From an uncultured bacterium (GTDB taxonomy: Bacteria; Planctomycetota; UBA1135; GCA-002686595), in the NCBI GenBank assembly GCA_938075305.1, contig CALJGV010000018.1:1-63775 (forward strand): DNA of 63,775 nt. The letters are read 5' to 3'. Below the pieces are notes generated by a model. The model was given only the letters and a program-made list of their open reading frames with translations. It was not told the DNA's origin and made no database searches. The position numbers and the translations under genes were made by a program. The stretch's first letter is position 1; each line of letters starts with the position of its first letter. Of this stretch, positions 9,125-18,222 are shown in pieces.

Positions 9125-11659
9125 ATGATCTTCCCCATCATCGCTGCGCTCTCGCTCGCTACCCCGTCCCCCCTCGCTCTCCACGACGACGACCCCAAGA
9201 TCCTCGACCGCAAGCCACCGGTCCCCGGGACGGGCTACACCGCAGCCTCCAACGCGCCGGGCCTCAACGCGCTCACCGCGGCCGCGTCCCTGGGGTTCCC
9301 GGCGGACAACTTCACGCTGCAGTCGTGGATGACCATGAGCGACCTCGGCTTCGGCGGGGCCAACGGCAACGATTGCTGGGGCTACACCTCGCCCTCGGGC
9401 CGGGAGTACGCGCTCATGCTCACCACCCAGGGCACCTCGGTGGTGGAGGTCTCCAACCCCGCGCTCCCGAACCTCGTCGGGACCATCAGCGGTCCCAACA
9501 GCACCTGGCGCGACATCAAGGTCTACGGGACCCGCGCCTACGCCGTCTCCGAGGGCGGCAGCGGCATCCAGGTCATCGACCTTTCGAACGTGGACGCCGG
9601 CGTCGTGACGCTGGAGAACACCGTCACCGGGCCGGGCACGAACGCCACCCACAACATCGCGCTCGATGAGGTCAGCGGCTTCCTGTACCGCACCGGCGGC
9701 GGCAGCGAGGGCCTCCGCATCTACAGCCTCGCCAACCCCTCCGCCCCCCAGTACGTCGGGTCCTGGTCCCAGCGTTACGTCCACGACGCGCAGGTCGTCA
9801 CCTACACCTCTGGGCCCTTCGCGGGCCGAGAGCTCGCCTACTGCTGCGGCGGCCTGAACGGAGGCCAGACCGACACGGGGCTGACCATCGTCGACGTGAC
9901 CAACAAGAGCAACCCGGTGGTCCTCTCCCAGGTCTCCTACCCCGCGCGGGCTTACAGCCACCAGGGCTGGCTCTCGAATGACCGCACGCGCTTCTACCTC
10001 GGAGACGAGCTGGACGAGGGCTCGACCGTGAGCACGACGACCACGCGCGTGTTCAACGTGAGTGACCCGGCCAACGCGACCTACATCGGCGCCTTCGACA
10101 ACGGCAACGCGGCCATCGGGCACAACATGTACGAGCGGGACGGCATCCTGTTCCAGGCCAACTACACCTCCGGGATCCGAGCCTTCGACCTGAACCAGAG
10201 CCTGAACTCCCCCCCCGAGGTCGGCTTCTTCGACACGGCCCCCAACTCCAGCAGCGCCTCCTTCAACGGGCTGTGGAGCTGCTTCGTTGGCTTCCCCAGC
10301 GGGACGATCATCGGGAGTGACATCGAGTCCGGCCTCTTCGTGCTGCGCTTCGGTCCCCCCGAGCTGTCCGTCGCCCTGGCGCAGGGTGAGCCCGACACCA
10401 TCGACCCGTCCGGAGGATCCGTGCCCGTGGTGATCACCGAGCTGATCCCCGGCTCGCTGGATCCCGCCACTCCGACGCTGACGTACGACATCGGCGGCGG
10501 CGCCACCACCATCCCCCTGGTCGCCAACGGCGGCTCGTCGTTCACTGCGGCCTTCCCGCCCATCCCGTGCGGCGCGCAGGTGTCCTGGTTTGTCAGCGCC
10601 ACCTCGCAGACGGGCCAGACGGTGAACTCTCCGTCATCTGCGCCCTCCTCCACGTACTCCTCGATCGCAGGTGACTCGCTCACCGTTGCGCGGGCGGACG
10701 ACATGGAGACCACCGCTGGGTGGATCGCCGGCGCCCCCGGCGACGACGCCACCACGGGTCTCTGGGAGCGAGGGAACCCCGTGGGCACCGCCGCTCAGCC
10801 GGAGGACGATCACTCCCCCGTCGGAGCGCAGTGCTGGTTCACCGGCCAAGGCAACCCCGGCGGTAGCATCGGGTCCAACGACGTGGACGGCGGTAGCACG
10901 ACCCTGCGCACGCCGATCATCGACATGTCGAGCCTCAATGACCCGACCGTCTCCTACTACCGCTGGTACTCGAACGACCAGGGAGCCTCCCCGAACGCGG
11001 ACGTGTTCGTTGTGGAGATCTCCAACAACGGCGGCTCATCGTGGAGCCTCGTGGAGAGCGTGGGGCCCAGCGGCACCGGCACAGCTGGTGGCTGGATCCA
11101 GCACGTCTTCTCGGTCTCGAGCATCCTGACGCCCACGGCTCAGATGCAGATGCGCTTCATCGCCTCGGACCTGGGCTCCGGCTCCATCGTCGAGGCCGCC
11201 GTGGACGACTTCGATATCTCGGACGTCAACTGCGGCGACGGGATCGGAACCCTGTACTGCGACGCGGAGAACAACTCCACTGGGCGCGAGGCGACGGTGC
11301 TCGCCACGGGATCCGCCGAGGCCGCCTTGAACGACCTGACCCTGACGGTGATCGACCTGCCGTTCCTGTCGAGCGGCTACTTCATCGTCTCCCGTAACCA
11401 GGGGTTCGTCGCGAACCCGGGTGGGAGTCAGGGCAACCTCTGCGTGGGCAGCGGCACGGGCCGCTACCTGGGGCAGGTTGGCAACTCGGGCTTCGTCGGG
11501 AGCTTCTCGATCTCGGTGGATACGACCGCCATCCCCCAGCCCTCGATGTCGGTGCCCGCCCTGCCCGGTGAGACCTGGAACTTCCAGTGCTGGTACCGGG
11601 ACCAGAACCCGGGCAGCGCTTCGAACTTCTCGCGCGGCTACTCGGTCACCTTCCAGTAG
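9125..11659 (+). CDS. Choice-of-anchor B (LVIVD repeat) secreted protein
   Basis: An 844-residue exported protein (signal peptide MIFPIIAALSLATPSPLAL). Residues about 60-415 form an LVIVD-type beta-propeller: repeated units such as GTSVVEVSNPALPNLVGTI, IQVIDLSNVD, LRIYSLANPSAPQYVGSW, LTIVDVTNKSNPVVLS and TRVFNVSDPANATYIG. An Ig/MAM-like middle part follows (about 420-700, with DDMETTAGW and a VDDFDIS end). The last 140 residues, from CGDGIGTLYCDAENNSTG to WNFQCWYRDQNPGSASNFS, form a module I know as a repeated C-terminal domain in Engelhardtia/Saltatorellus-like planctomycetes, possibly for anchoring or sorting. It is monocistronic, with a strong terminator just downstream. Confidence 0.9.
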   Translation: MIFPIIAALSLATPSPLALHDDDPKILDRKPPVPGTGYTAASNAPGLNALTAAASLGFPADNFTLQSWMTMSDLGFGGANGNDCWGYTSPSGREYALMLTTQGTSVVEVSNPALPNLVGTISGPNSTWRDIKVYGTRAYAVSEGGSGIQVIDLSNVDAGVVTLENTVTGPGTNATHNIALDEVSGFLYRTGGGSEGLRIYSLANPSAPQYVGSWSQRYVHDAQVVTYTSGPFAGRELAYCCGGLNGGQTDTGLTIVDVTNKSNPVVLSQVSYPARAYSHQGWLSNDRTRFYLGDELDEGSTVSTTTTRVFNVSDPANATYIGAFDNGNAAIGHNMYERDGILFQANYTSGIRAFDLNQSLNSPPEVGFFDTAPNSSSASFNGLWSCFVGFPSGTIIGSDIESGLFVLRFGPPELSVALAQGEPDTIDPSGGSVPVVITELIPGSLDPATPTLTYDIGGGATTIPLVANGGSSFTAAFPPIPCGAQVSWFVSATSQTGQTVNSPSSAPSSTYSSIAGDSLTVARADDMETTAGWIAGAPGDDATTGLWERGNPVGTAAQPEDDHSPVGAQCWFTGQGNPGGSIGSNDVDGGSTTLRTPIIDMSSLNDPTVSYYRWYSNDQGASPNADVFVVEISNNGGSSWSLVESVGPSGTGTAGGWIQHVFSVSSILTPTAQMQMRFIASDLGSGSIVEAAVDDFDISDVNCGDGIGTLYCDAENNSTGREATVLATGSAEAALNDLTLTVIDLPFLSSGYFIVSRNQGFVANPGGSQGNLCVGSGTGRYLGQVGNSGFVGSFSISVDTTAIPQPSMSVPALPGETWNFQCWYRDQNPGSASNFSRGYSVTFQ

Positions 11660-11675
11660 ATCCGAGCGCCACGAT

Positions 11676-11720
11676 GAAGGCGGCCCGCGCTCCCCACTTG
11701 GGGGAGCGCGGGCCGCCTTC
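11676..11720. terminator. Perfect 20-bp stem-loop, likely bidirectional terminator
   Basis: A perfect 20-bp inverted repeat, almost all G+C, flanks the 5-nt loop acttg between the LVIVD gene and the convergent PilX-like gene. It begins 17 nt after the LVIVD stop. The plus-strand flank after the stem is gttgtgg, with few U residues, so this is a strong hairpin without a clear U-tract. Confidence 0.75.
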
Positions 11721-11755
11721 GTTGTGGAGGTCGGGAACGGGCCCCGCCCCTGGCC

Positions 11756-13555
11756 TCACCAGGCCACCACGTCCACCGTCTCCACCGCCATGGGCGTGAA
11801 GGGGGGCAAGGACGCGAGGTCGTTGAAGTCGTCGTCGTACTCCCAGGCCCGGATGGGCGCCCGGTATCGATCGCTGCCGTAGCGCCAGTCACCGGTGGCG
11901 TACTGACTGTCGAAGAGGTTCACGAAGCTCCCCGAGATGTTGCACGGCACGCCGCTCCAGTTCTCATGGAAGCGCGGGAGGTTCTCGAGCCCGCCGCTGT
12001 AGCGGCCGGACTCGGTCTCGTAGGAGCCGGTGACCATGGCGAAGTTGAAGGTGGTCTCGCTGGCGCCCGGCAAGGTCCCCGGCGACTTGTTCCCGTCCCA
12101 GGAGTTCGAGAGGAGGTTGACGGCGTCACCGATGATGGAGGCGCCCTGCTTGTTGACCACGTTGTAGTCCCCTTGCACATAGACGGAAGAGGGCGACACG
12201 ACGGTCAGGGAGGAGGCGAGTTCCGACCCGTTCGTCAGCATGAGCCCGCTCGCGTCGGTCCCCGTGCCGAGGGACTCATGGGCCGCATACACCAGGCCGT
12301 TCTCCGGGAAGAACCCCGAGTCCGCCAGCAACCCGAGGTCGATCTCGATGGTCTGAACCTCGGTGGAGCCGCTGTTCGACTGGCGCATGTCCGGGACCGA
12401 GGAGAGGGTGACTGCGTCCGCCACCTCCATGGTCACGTCGTTGCCGTCACCGTCATAGACGGTGAACCCGTAGCCGCTGCTGTCGGCCACCACGGAGAGC
12501 CCGGCGTTGTCGTAGTAGAAGCCACGGTCGTGGTCGCCGAGGCCGGGGCCCACGAAGGAGTACTCGCCGGAGCGCGGGTTGTACTCGTAGGACCCACCCT
12601 CCACGGACTCGTACATCTGGATCGATCCGATGGGCGGCGTCACCGCCTCCTCGACCCCGTGCTGGCCCGTCATGACCGTCTGGCCCGAGCCCTCCGTGTA
12701 TCCAGAGGGGGGACTCCAGAGCTCGGTGGCGCCGAACTCGAACGGCAGCCACTCTCCAGGCCCGGTGAAGAACCCGTCCCCGTCGAGGTCGACGCCGTCC
12801 CGAAAGTTGCTGTCGTACCCCGACAGGCTCGAGACGGGGAGCTGGGCCCGGCTGAACATCCGCTCGAACTCGGACGGCTCCGAACCATCGAAGGGATTGG
12901 CGACCCAGCGGCGAATATCGACGTTTCCGCCGGCGGCCGTGCCGTTCCGCTTGGAGTATCGGTAGATCCCGCCCACCGCGTGGACGTAGTTCGTGTCCAT
13001 CGTGATGGTGCTTCCGCCGCCGAGGTACATGTCACGGTTGGAGTGGACCCGGCCCCGGAGGGTCATGTTGGGGCCCGCGTGAATCTCAAGGTCGCTGTTG
13101 TAGAACACGGCGAACTGGAAGAGCGGCGTCCAGGTCGCGTTCACGATCCGGTGGGCCCGCTCACGGACCCCGTCGACCCGGACCCGGGTCTCGAGCTCGA
13201 AGGGCTGAACGAGATTGGAGATGCCCGATGGACCGGTGACGGTGACCTGCTCCCCCAGCGCGGTCACCGTGTAATCCACGTCCTCGCCTCCCACGACCTT
13301 GGTCCCGCTCAGCGTTGGGCTGTCCCAATTGGCGAGGTCGGTCTGGAGCTCCTTCGCGACGACCCTCAGGGCGCCCTCGGCGAGGTACCTCGCCCGGGTC
13401 TTCCCATTGTGGACGGTCGCTTGCCGGTCGCTCACGCCCGCCATGGTGAACATGACCGAGACCATGCTCGCCACCACGAAGCTTCCGAAGACCGCGTAGA
13501 TGAGCGCGACTCCGCGTCTTGACGCGGCCCCTGCTCCAGTTCGTTTCAACATCAT
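11756..13555 (-). CDS. PilX-like minor pilin-related protein, unusually large
   Basis: A 599-residue protein with an N-terminal basic segment, one hydrophobic helix (about 16-41: GVALIYAVFGSFVVASMVSVMF) and the helical continuation ARYLAEGALRVVAKEL. This layout is typical of PilX N-terminal domains, which often lack the canonical G/FTxxE prepilin site. The remaining 530 residues are a large Ser/Gly/Asp-rich, probably beta-rich domain with calcium-site-like runs (DLDGDG, YDGDGND). It follows the PilW- and PilV-like genes, matching the pilV-pilW-pilX order of minor pilin operons. PilX is usually under 250 residues, so the C-terminal domain is a large addition. The likely role is at a pilus or pseudopilus tip in the envelope. 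An SD-like gagggc precedes the start. Confidence 0.8.
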   Translation of the reverse strand: MMLKRTGAGAASRRGVALIYAVFGSFVVASMVSVMFTMAGVSDRQATVHNGKTRARYLAEGALRVVAKELQTDLANWDSPTLSGTKVVGGEDVDYTVTALGEQVTVTGPSGISNLVQPFELETRVRVDGVRERAHRIVNATWTPLFQFAVFYNSDLEIHAGPNMTLRGRVHSNRDMYLGGGSTITMDTNYVHAVGGIYRYSKRNGTAAGGNVDIRRWVANPFDGSEPSEFERMFSRAQLPVSSLSGYDSNFRDGVDLDGDGFFTGPGEWLPFEFGATELWSPPSGYTEGSGQTVMTGQHGVEEAVTPPIGSIQMYESVEGGSYEYNPRSGEYSFVGPGLGDHDRGFYYDNAGLSVVADSSGYGFTVYDGDGNDVTMEVADAVTLSSVPDMRQSNSGSTEVQTIEIDLGLLADSGFFPENGLVYAAHESLGTGTDASGLMLTNGSELASSLTVVSPSSVYVQGDYNVVNKQGASIIGDAVNLLSNSWDGNKSPGTLPGASETTFNFAMVTGSYETESGRYSGGLENLPRFHENWSGVPCNISGSFVNLFDSQYATGDWRYGSDRYRAPIRAWEYDDDFNDLASLPPFTPMAVETVDVVAW

Positions 13556-13654
13556 GTTCTGCCCTCGATCCCTCTTGTGGCGCCGGAAGCGCCGGTCTTC
13601 TCTGGCCCCGGGATGGCGCCGCGCTTCCCCGGAGGGACGCGCGGCTCCGCCCGA

Positions 13655-14458
13655 TCAGCCGTTGTTATTCCTCAGTCGAACCAGCGCCTCGGAGTGCGTC
13701 CTGAACAGGTGCCCCGACTCAGTGGTGGCGCGAAAGTCGATCCGGACCCGGACCGTCCCCGCCGAGACCGTCGCCGATCCAGGCTGGTAGGTCTCGAACG
13801 TGAGCCGCTCCACCGAGCGGGCCAGCACCTTCCGGCCTCCGTCCCCGTTGTCGACGAGGCGGACGAGTTCGTTCTCGCCGGCCGGTGACTGGAGCACCAT
13901 GTAGGCGATGTCCTCGTGGGACCAGACCAGTCGTGACTGCTCGCTGATCGTGTGGTTCTGTTCGTCCCAGATCCCCATGACATCGGCCGGGTCGTCCGAG
14001 ACGATCCCGTCCCCGTTGCCATCCAACTCGGGGATGCCGTCGCGGTCCACGTCGATCTCCGGTCGCCCGTTGTCGTCGAGGTCGCTGGGCGCACAGAGGA
14101 CGATGGAACACATGGCGCCGAAGTCCGACTGGCCGGGCTGGGCCGACTGCGGCCCGGGCTCGTGCTCGAATTCCGAGAAGGTCACGTCGGGCTGACCGTT
14201 CTGGAAGACGTGCGGGTAGTCCCGTCCGTTGACCGTGTGGAAGCCGGACATCCTCAGGTCCTCCATGATCTGCTCGAGCGCCCGGTCGCTGTCCCGCTGG
14301 AGGCGCGACTCCAGGTTCCCACTCTCCGTGAGGTGACTCACGCTCGTGGTGGCGCTGATCATGGTCTTGGCCAGGAGCGCGAGGACCGTGGCGCCGAGGA
14401 TCATCTCCAGGAGCGTGAAGCCTGCGGCCCCGCCCCTCATTCGTGTCGAATCACCCAT
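13655..14458 (-). CDS. PilW-like prepilin (type IV pilin N-terminal motif)
   Basis: A 267-residue prepilin-like protein. The leader ends RGGAAG and is followed by FTLLEMILGATVLALLAKTM, so prepilin peptidase should cut after Gly13, with the conserved Glu five residues on. The C-terminal domain contains DDNGRPEIDVDRDGIPELDG, a Ca-binding-like Asp-rich run. The size and position (second of three) fit PilW-type minor pilins. The gene starts 4 nt after the PilV-like stop and has an SD-like gaggtgaac overlapping the end of that gene. Probable job: assembly or priming of a type IV pilus or type II secretion pseudopilus. The motor genes are not in the window. Confidence 0.85.
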   Translation of the reverse strand: MGDSTRMRGGAAGFTLLEMILGATVLALLAKTMISATTSVSHLTESGNLESRLQRDSDRALEQIMEDLRMSGFHTVNGRDYPHVFQNGQPDVTFSEFEHEPGPQSAQPGQSDFGAMCSIVLCAPSDLDDNGRPEIDVDRDGIPELDGNGDGIVSDDPADVMGIWDEQNHTISEQSRLVWSHEDIAYMVLQSPAGENELVRLVDNGDGGRKVLARSVERLTFETYQPGSATVSAGTVRVRIDFRATTESGHLFRTHSEALVRLRNNNG

Positions 14459-14462
14459 CAGT

Positions 14463-14957
14463 TCACCTCGCGACCTGGGTGGTCAGCGTCAGCCGCTGCG
14501 GGCGGCGGCGGGAGTCGAGCCAGGTCGCCTCGAGGACGACCTCGAGCGGGTCGGGGATCGCGCCGCTGCCGGAGTACCCGGGGAAGCGCGTGGAGATAGC
14601 CTGCTCCCGAAGGCGGCCCCCCTCGTAGCCAGGGATCGGTTGCCCCTCGGGGTAGTCGACGGGGATGTTGTCGCTGGACTTGGTGAGCACCTCCTCCATG
14701 CACCGCTCAAGCTCCGTCATGGCGAGCGTCGAGTCGCGGCTGGAGTCGATGACGCCGAAGCTGGCCACCTGGCTGCCGAAGGCCGCGGCGAGGGAGATCA
14801 GGAGCACCGTGATCGCGACCAGCAGCTCGATCATCGTGAATCCAGATCGACCGGAGGCCGCCGGGCGGCCATCAGGTCGCCTGCGGTCTCCATCGCGCCA
14901 GGGCGCGAGACGGTTCTGGGTCCACCTGCCCGAGGTGGAGGGTGCGGTCGTGTTCAT
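14463..14957 (-). CDS. PilV-like prepilin
   Basis: A 164-residue protein with a long, Arg-rich leader (39 residues) ending SGRSG, followed by FTMIELLVAITVLLISLAAAF. This is the prepilin peptidase site with the conserved Glu at +5. The helix continues as MTELERCMEEVLT, as in PilV/GspI proteins, and the C-terminal domain ends RRRPQRLTLTTQVAR. It is the first gene of the three-gene minor pilin cluster. The long leader is odd, but no later in-frame start precedes the cleavage site. A hairpin and a 17-codon mini-ORF whose TGA overlaps this ATG lie directly upstream. Confidence 0.85.
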   Translation of the reverse strand: MNTTAPSTSGRWTQNRLAPWRDGDRRRPDGRPAASGRSGFTMIELLVAITVLLISLAAAFGSQVASFGVIDSSRDSTLAMTELERCMEEVLTKSSDNIPVDYPEGQPIPGYEGGRLREQAISTRFPGYSGSGAIPDPLEVVLEATWLDSRRRPQRLTLTTQVAR

Positions 14958-14959
14958 CT

Positions 14960-14993
14960 GGGCACAGCCCCCCCAAGGGCTGCTCCGGTGCCC
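14960..14993 (-). promoter_or_regulatory. Hairpin abutting the PilV-like start codon
   Basis: Nested inverted repeats (gggcac/gtgccc outside, agccc/gggct inside) end 2 nt before the start codon of the PilV-like gene on the minus strand. If formed in the mRNA it would cover the ribosome-binding region. A 17-codon ORF on the same strand (start 15007) runs through it and ends in TGA overlapping the gene's ATG, so translation of the mini-ORF could open the hairpin. This is inference from sequence only. Confidence 0.3.
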
Positions 14994-15169
14994 ATCCAGC
15001 GCTCCATGAGGAGCGGTGGATGCTTCAAAATGAGGCCCCGGGATGACACGGCGGCGAGCGCCAACTCGATCCGCGCCGCGAGGCCTGCGAGAATACCCTA
15101 GGAAGTCGCATAGTCAAATAGATTTCCAGTTTGGGCGTTCGGTCCCTCACGGAAGCGCCTGCCAGGACG

Positions 15170-15982
15170 CTACTTCTGCCCGTAGACCGCCAGCTCGTGG
15201 CTGTCGAAACCGCAGGCCACGAGGCGGGTCTCGATCTGCGGCACCAGCCCCTCGCACGCGTCGAGCTCGTCAGCCCCCACCTCCACGCGGGCGTGGGAGC
15301 CATGGTGGCGCACCCGGAGCACGCGGATCCCGAGCTCCCGCAGGGCCGCCTCCGCCCGCTCGACCCTCGCCAGGCGCGCGGGGGTCACCTCCGTGCCCAC
15401 GGGGATTCTCGACGCGAGGCACGCCGAGGCGGGCTTGTCGGCGACCTCCAGCCCGTGCTCCGCCGCATAGCGCCGGACGTCGGCCTTGCTGAACCCTGCG
15501 CCGCTCAGGGGAGCCACGACGCCGTACTCACGGGCCGCGGTGGCCCCGGGGCGGTGGTCGCTCCAGTCGTCCACGATCTCTCCGAAGGCCAGCACCCCGA
15601 AGTTCTCCCGACGGGCGAACTCCCCCATCGCGTCGAAGAGGGCCGCCTTGCAGAAGTAGCAGCGGTTGCCCGCGTTCTCCCTGTAGCGCGGGTCGTCCCC
15701 CTCCCGGGTCTTCACCTCCTCCAGCCTGGCGTCCATCTCCGCTGCGATCCGGCGGGCGTCCTCGAGCTCGGCCCTGGGCAAGGACGGCGAGTCCGCGATG
15801 ACGGCGACGCCGTCCTCTGGGCCGAGCACGCGGCGGGCGGCGTGCAGGAGCACCGTGGAGTCCACGCCCCCGGAGAACGCGACGGCGACCCGGCCGAAGC
15901 CCCGGAGGGCCTGGTCCAGCGCCTCCAGCTTGCGCTCGTAGGCCTCCGGCGCGGTCCGATCTTGCTCCCCCATCGCGCCCAT
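15170..15982 (-). CDS. larE: LarE-type ATP-dependent sulfur transferase
   Basis: A 270-residue PP-loop ATPase. SGGVDST at 37-43 is the PP-loop that adenylates the substrate; NRCYFCKAALFD (106-117) and KPASACLASR (183-192) are LarE blocks. Cys188 in the latter lines up with the sulfur-donating Cys of the characterised LarE. LarE inserts sulfur into the pyridinium bis-carboxylate mononucleotide to build the nickel-pincer cofactor of lactate racemase-like LarA enzymes. No larA, larB or larC is present here. The gene starts inside the stop of the gamma-carbonic anhydrase gene (TGATG) and ends the thiS-thiG run. A second ATG three codons on is possible. Confidence 0.88.
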   Translation of the reverse strand: MGAMGEQDRTAPEAYERKLEALDQALRGFGRVAVAFSGGVDSTVLLHAARRVLGPEDGVAVIADSPSLPRAELEDARRIAAEMDARLEEVKTREGDDPRYRENAGNRCYFCKAALFDAMGEFARRENFGVLAFGEIVDDWSDHRPGATAAREYGVVAPLSGAGFSKADVRRYAAEHGLEVADKPASACLASRIPVGTEVTPARLARVERAEAALRELGIRVLRVRHHGSHARVEVGADELDACEGLVPQIETRLVACGFDSHELAVYGQK

Positions 15983-16488
15983 CAGCCCAGGTACTGGGCG
16001 AACTTCTCCACGTAGCCCTGGGCGCTGCGGCGGATCGCTTCGACGGCGCGCTCATCGATCTCGCGGACCACCTTCGCTGGGACCCCGACCACGAGCGAGC
16101 GCGGCGGGACGACCATCCCCTCTTTCACCACGGCGCCAGCGCCGATGATGGACTCTTCGCCGATCACCGAGCCCCCGAGGAGGATCGCTCCCATACCGAT
16201 CAGGCAGCGGTCTCCGACCTGGGCCCCGTGCAGGACGCAGCGGTGCCCGATAGTCACCTCCTCCCCGATGACATTGGGCACGTCCACATCCGCGTGGATC
16301 ATGGTCAGGTCCTGGACGTTGGTGCGGGCCCCGATCTTGATCGGCGCGTCGTCCCCCCGGAGCACGCAGCCGAACCAGACGTTCACGTCCTCGCCCAGCT
16401 CGATGGACCCGGTCAACGTCGCGTTCGTCGCGGCGGCGCCGCCGCCCTCGAGCCTCCGGAAGAGGCCCTGCCCTGGAAACTCAGTCAT
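15982..16488 (-). CDS. Gamma-carbonic anhydrase family protein
   Basis: A 168-residue left-handed beta-helix protein with hexapeptide repeats. The likely metal-binding histidines are all present: His65 in MIHADVDV, and His82 and His87 in IGHRCVLHG. VNVWFGCVLRGD and GVPAKVVREI at the ends are diagnostic of the YrdA/PaaY/CaiE group of gamma-class carbonic anhydrase homologues. Many members bind metal but have weak or no CO2-hydrating activity, so the exact reaction is uncertain. Cytoplasmic. The gene starts 4 nt after the CPBP protease stop and is coupled by TGATG to larE. Confidence 0.9.
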   Translation of the reverse strand: MTEFPGQGLFRRLEGGGAAATNATLTGSIELGEDVNVWFGCVLRGDDAPIKIGARTNVQDLTMIHADVDVPNVIGEEVTIGHRCVLHGAQVGDRCLIGMGAILLGGSVIGEESIIGAGAVVKEGMVVPPRSLVVGVPAKVVREIDERAVEAIRRSAQGYVEKFAQYLG

Positions 16489-16492
16489 GGTG

Positions 16493-17371
16493 TCAGCCCG
16501 GGAGCGCGCCCCCGGTGAGGAAAAGCGTGGTGAGGCCGTTATGGATCCCGTGGACCCCCCACGATGCGGCGAGACTGCGTGTCCGGAGCTTCACCCCCGC
16601 GAGCACTACAGCGAGGCCGAAGATGGGCAGGAAGACCGCCTCGCCGTGCAAGGTCGCGAAGAGCGCGGAGGACAGGAAGATCCCGCCCGGGACGCCCAGC
16701 CGCGAAACCAGAAGCTCCAGCAGGAAGCCCCGGAAGATGATCTCCTCGAAGAGCGGGATGGCCAGGGCGACGAGGGCGAAGATCAGCACCGGGTGCTCGG
16801 ACAGTCCCTCGGCGACGAGGACCGCGGTGTCCTGCACGGGAGGCCCCCCCCCCCGCGCCATGAAGATCGCGGCGGTCAGGGCGCCGAGGCCCATGAGGGT
16901 CGGGATCGACAGCAGATACCACGCGACGGCGAACACGCCGCGCTTCCCCGGGGTCAGGTCGCGCAGACCGACCGTGGCAGCCCCACCAGGTCGCCTGAGC
17001 GCGAGCCCGAGCACCAACCCCACCGTCAGGGCCTGGGACCCGGCGGAGAGGCCCAGGGCCGGGATCACCCCGAGCGACTCGAGGTCGAGCTCGTCGGCGC
17101 CGATCCAGAGCCGGTACGACTCCGCCACCACGGCCTGCCCGAGGATGAACACCACGGCCACCAGCGCCAGGTCCAGGGGTTGAAAGGCCGCCGCGCGGCG
17201 CGGCGTGTGCTCCAGGAGCCACGCGCTCGTCCTGCGGAAGAGGGGGATCATCGACGCCCCCACGGCGAAGAGGAAGGCCGCCGCGACGAACCCCTGGGCC
17301 GCCGTGATCTCGGCGGCCTCCTCGGCCGCCTCGATCAGCGGGCCGAGCGCGAGGGCGTACGGAGGCCCCAT
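16493..17371 (-). CDS. CPBP family intramembrane metalloprotease
   Basis: A 292-residue polytopic membrane protein with about seven or eight hydrophobic helices. CPBP (CAAX prenyl protease/bacteriocin processing) motifs are present: EEIIFRG near residues 209-215, an ALFATLHGE motif near 237-245 and HGIHNG near 275-280, which together supply the Glu and His residues of the metalloprotease site. The bacterial substrate cannot be predicted. It follows thiG by 2 nt and is followed closely by the gamma-carbonic anhydrase gene, so it is cotranscribed with them; a link to thiamine synthesis is not implied. Confidence 0.88.
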   Translation of the reverse strand: MGPPYALALGPLIEAAEEAAEITAAQGFVAAAFLFAVGASMIPLFRRTSAWLLEHTPRRAAAFQPLDLALVAVVFILGQAVVAESYRLWIGADELDLESLGVIPALGLSAGSQALTVGLVLGLALRRPGGAATVGLRDLTPGKRGVFAVAWYLLSIPTLMGLGALTAAIFMARGGGPPVQDTAVLVAEGLSEHPVLIFALVALAIPLFEEIIFRGFLLELLVSRLGVPGGIFLSSALFATLHGEAVFLPIFGLAVVLAGVKLRTRSLAASWGVHGIHNGLTTLFLTGGALPG

Positions 17372-17373
17372 TC

Positions 17374-18207
17374 CTAGGCGCGCGGCCCCGCTTCCTCGAT
17401 CAGCCCCTCCTCCGGGGAGGAGGCGTTGGCGTACAGGCGGCGGGGGATCCTGCCCGCGAGGTGGGCTTGCCGACCTGCAGCGCAGGCGTCCCGCATGGCC
17501 GCGGCCATGCGCAGGGGCTCCCGAGCGCCGGCGATCGCGGTGTTCAGGAGGACCCCCTCCGCCCCGAGCTCCATGCAGAGCGCGACGTCCGACGCCGTCC
17601 CGACGCCCGCGTCCACGATTACCGGCACGTCGATGAGCTCCATGAGGATCCGGATCGCGTTGGGGTTGAGCACGCCCTGGCCGGAGCCGATGGGTGAGCC
17701 GGCGGGCATGACCGCCGCCGCGCCGAGCTCGGCGAGCCGCACCCCCATCCGCGGGTCGTCCGAGCAGTACACCATCACGGTGAAGCCGTCGTCCACCAGC
17801 GCCTTGGTGGCCTCCAGGGTCCCGATGGGATCGGGCAGCAGGGTCTTCGGGTCACCGAGGACCTCGAGCTTCACCAGCGGGGTGTCGAGTAGCTCCCGGG
17901 CGAGGCGCGCGGTTCGCACCGCGGAGTCCACGTCGTAGCAACCGGCGGTGTTGGGGAGCAGGTGGTACCGGTCGCGATCGATGTGGTCGAGCAGGGACTC
18001 GCCCTTCGAGGGGTCGAGGTTCACCCTCCGCACGGCCACGGTGACCATCTCCGTGCCGCTGATCTCGAGCGCCCGGGCGGTCTCCTCGAAGCTCGCGTAC
18101 TTGCCCGTCCCCACCAGCAGGCGGGAGGTCACGGCGATGTCCGCTCCGATCCGGAGGGGGCTGTCCCCCACGTGCGATTGATCCGCTTGGCTCATGGTCG
18201 GTTGCAT
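17374..18207 (-). CDS. thiG: Thiazole synthase
   Basis: A 277-residue TIM-barrel enzyme that makes the thiazole phosphate of thiamine from 1-deoxy-xylulose-5-phosphate, dehydroglycine and ThiS-thiocarboxylate sulfur. Family signatures include LLVGTGKY near the start, [23 protein letters not shown] with the Schiff-base Lys at 113, [27 protein letters not shown] and [12 protein letters not shown]. The length is normal apart from a slightly extended N-terminus; a second ATG at codon 5 is an alternative start. It lies directly after thiS, the sulfur carrier it uses. thiF, thiH/thiO and thiC are not in the window. Confidence 0.96.
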   Translation of the reverse strand: MQPTMSQADQSHVGDSPLRIGADIAVTSRLLVGTGKYASFEETARALEISGTEMVTVAVRRVNLDPSKGESLLDHIDRDRYHLLPNTAGCYDVDSAVRTARLARELLDTPLVKLEVLGDPKTLLPDPIGTLEATKALVDDGFTVMVYCSDDPRMGVRLAELGAAAVMPAGSPIGSGQGVLNPNAIRILMELIDVPVIVDAGVGTASDVALCMELGAEGVLLNTAIAGAREPLRMAAAMRDACAAGRQAHLAGRIPRRLYANASSPEEGLIEEAGPRA

Positions 18208-18222
18208 TGTAGGTCGTCCGCG

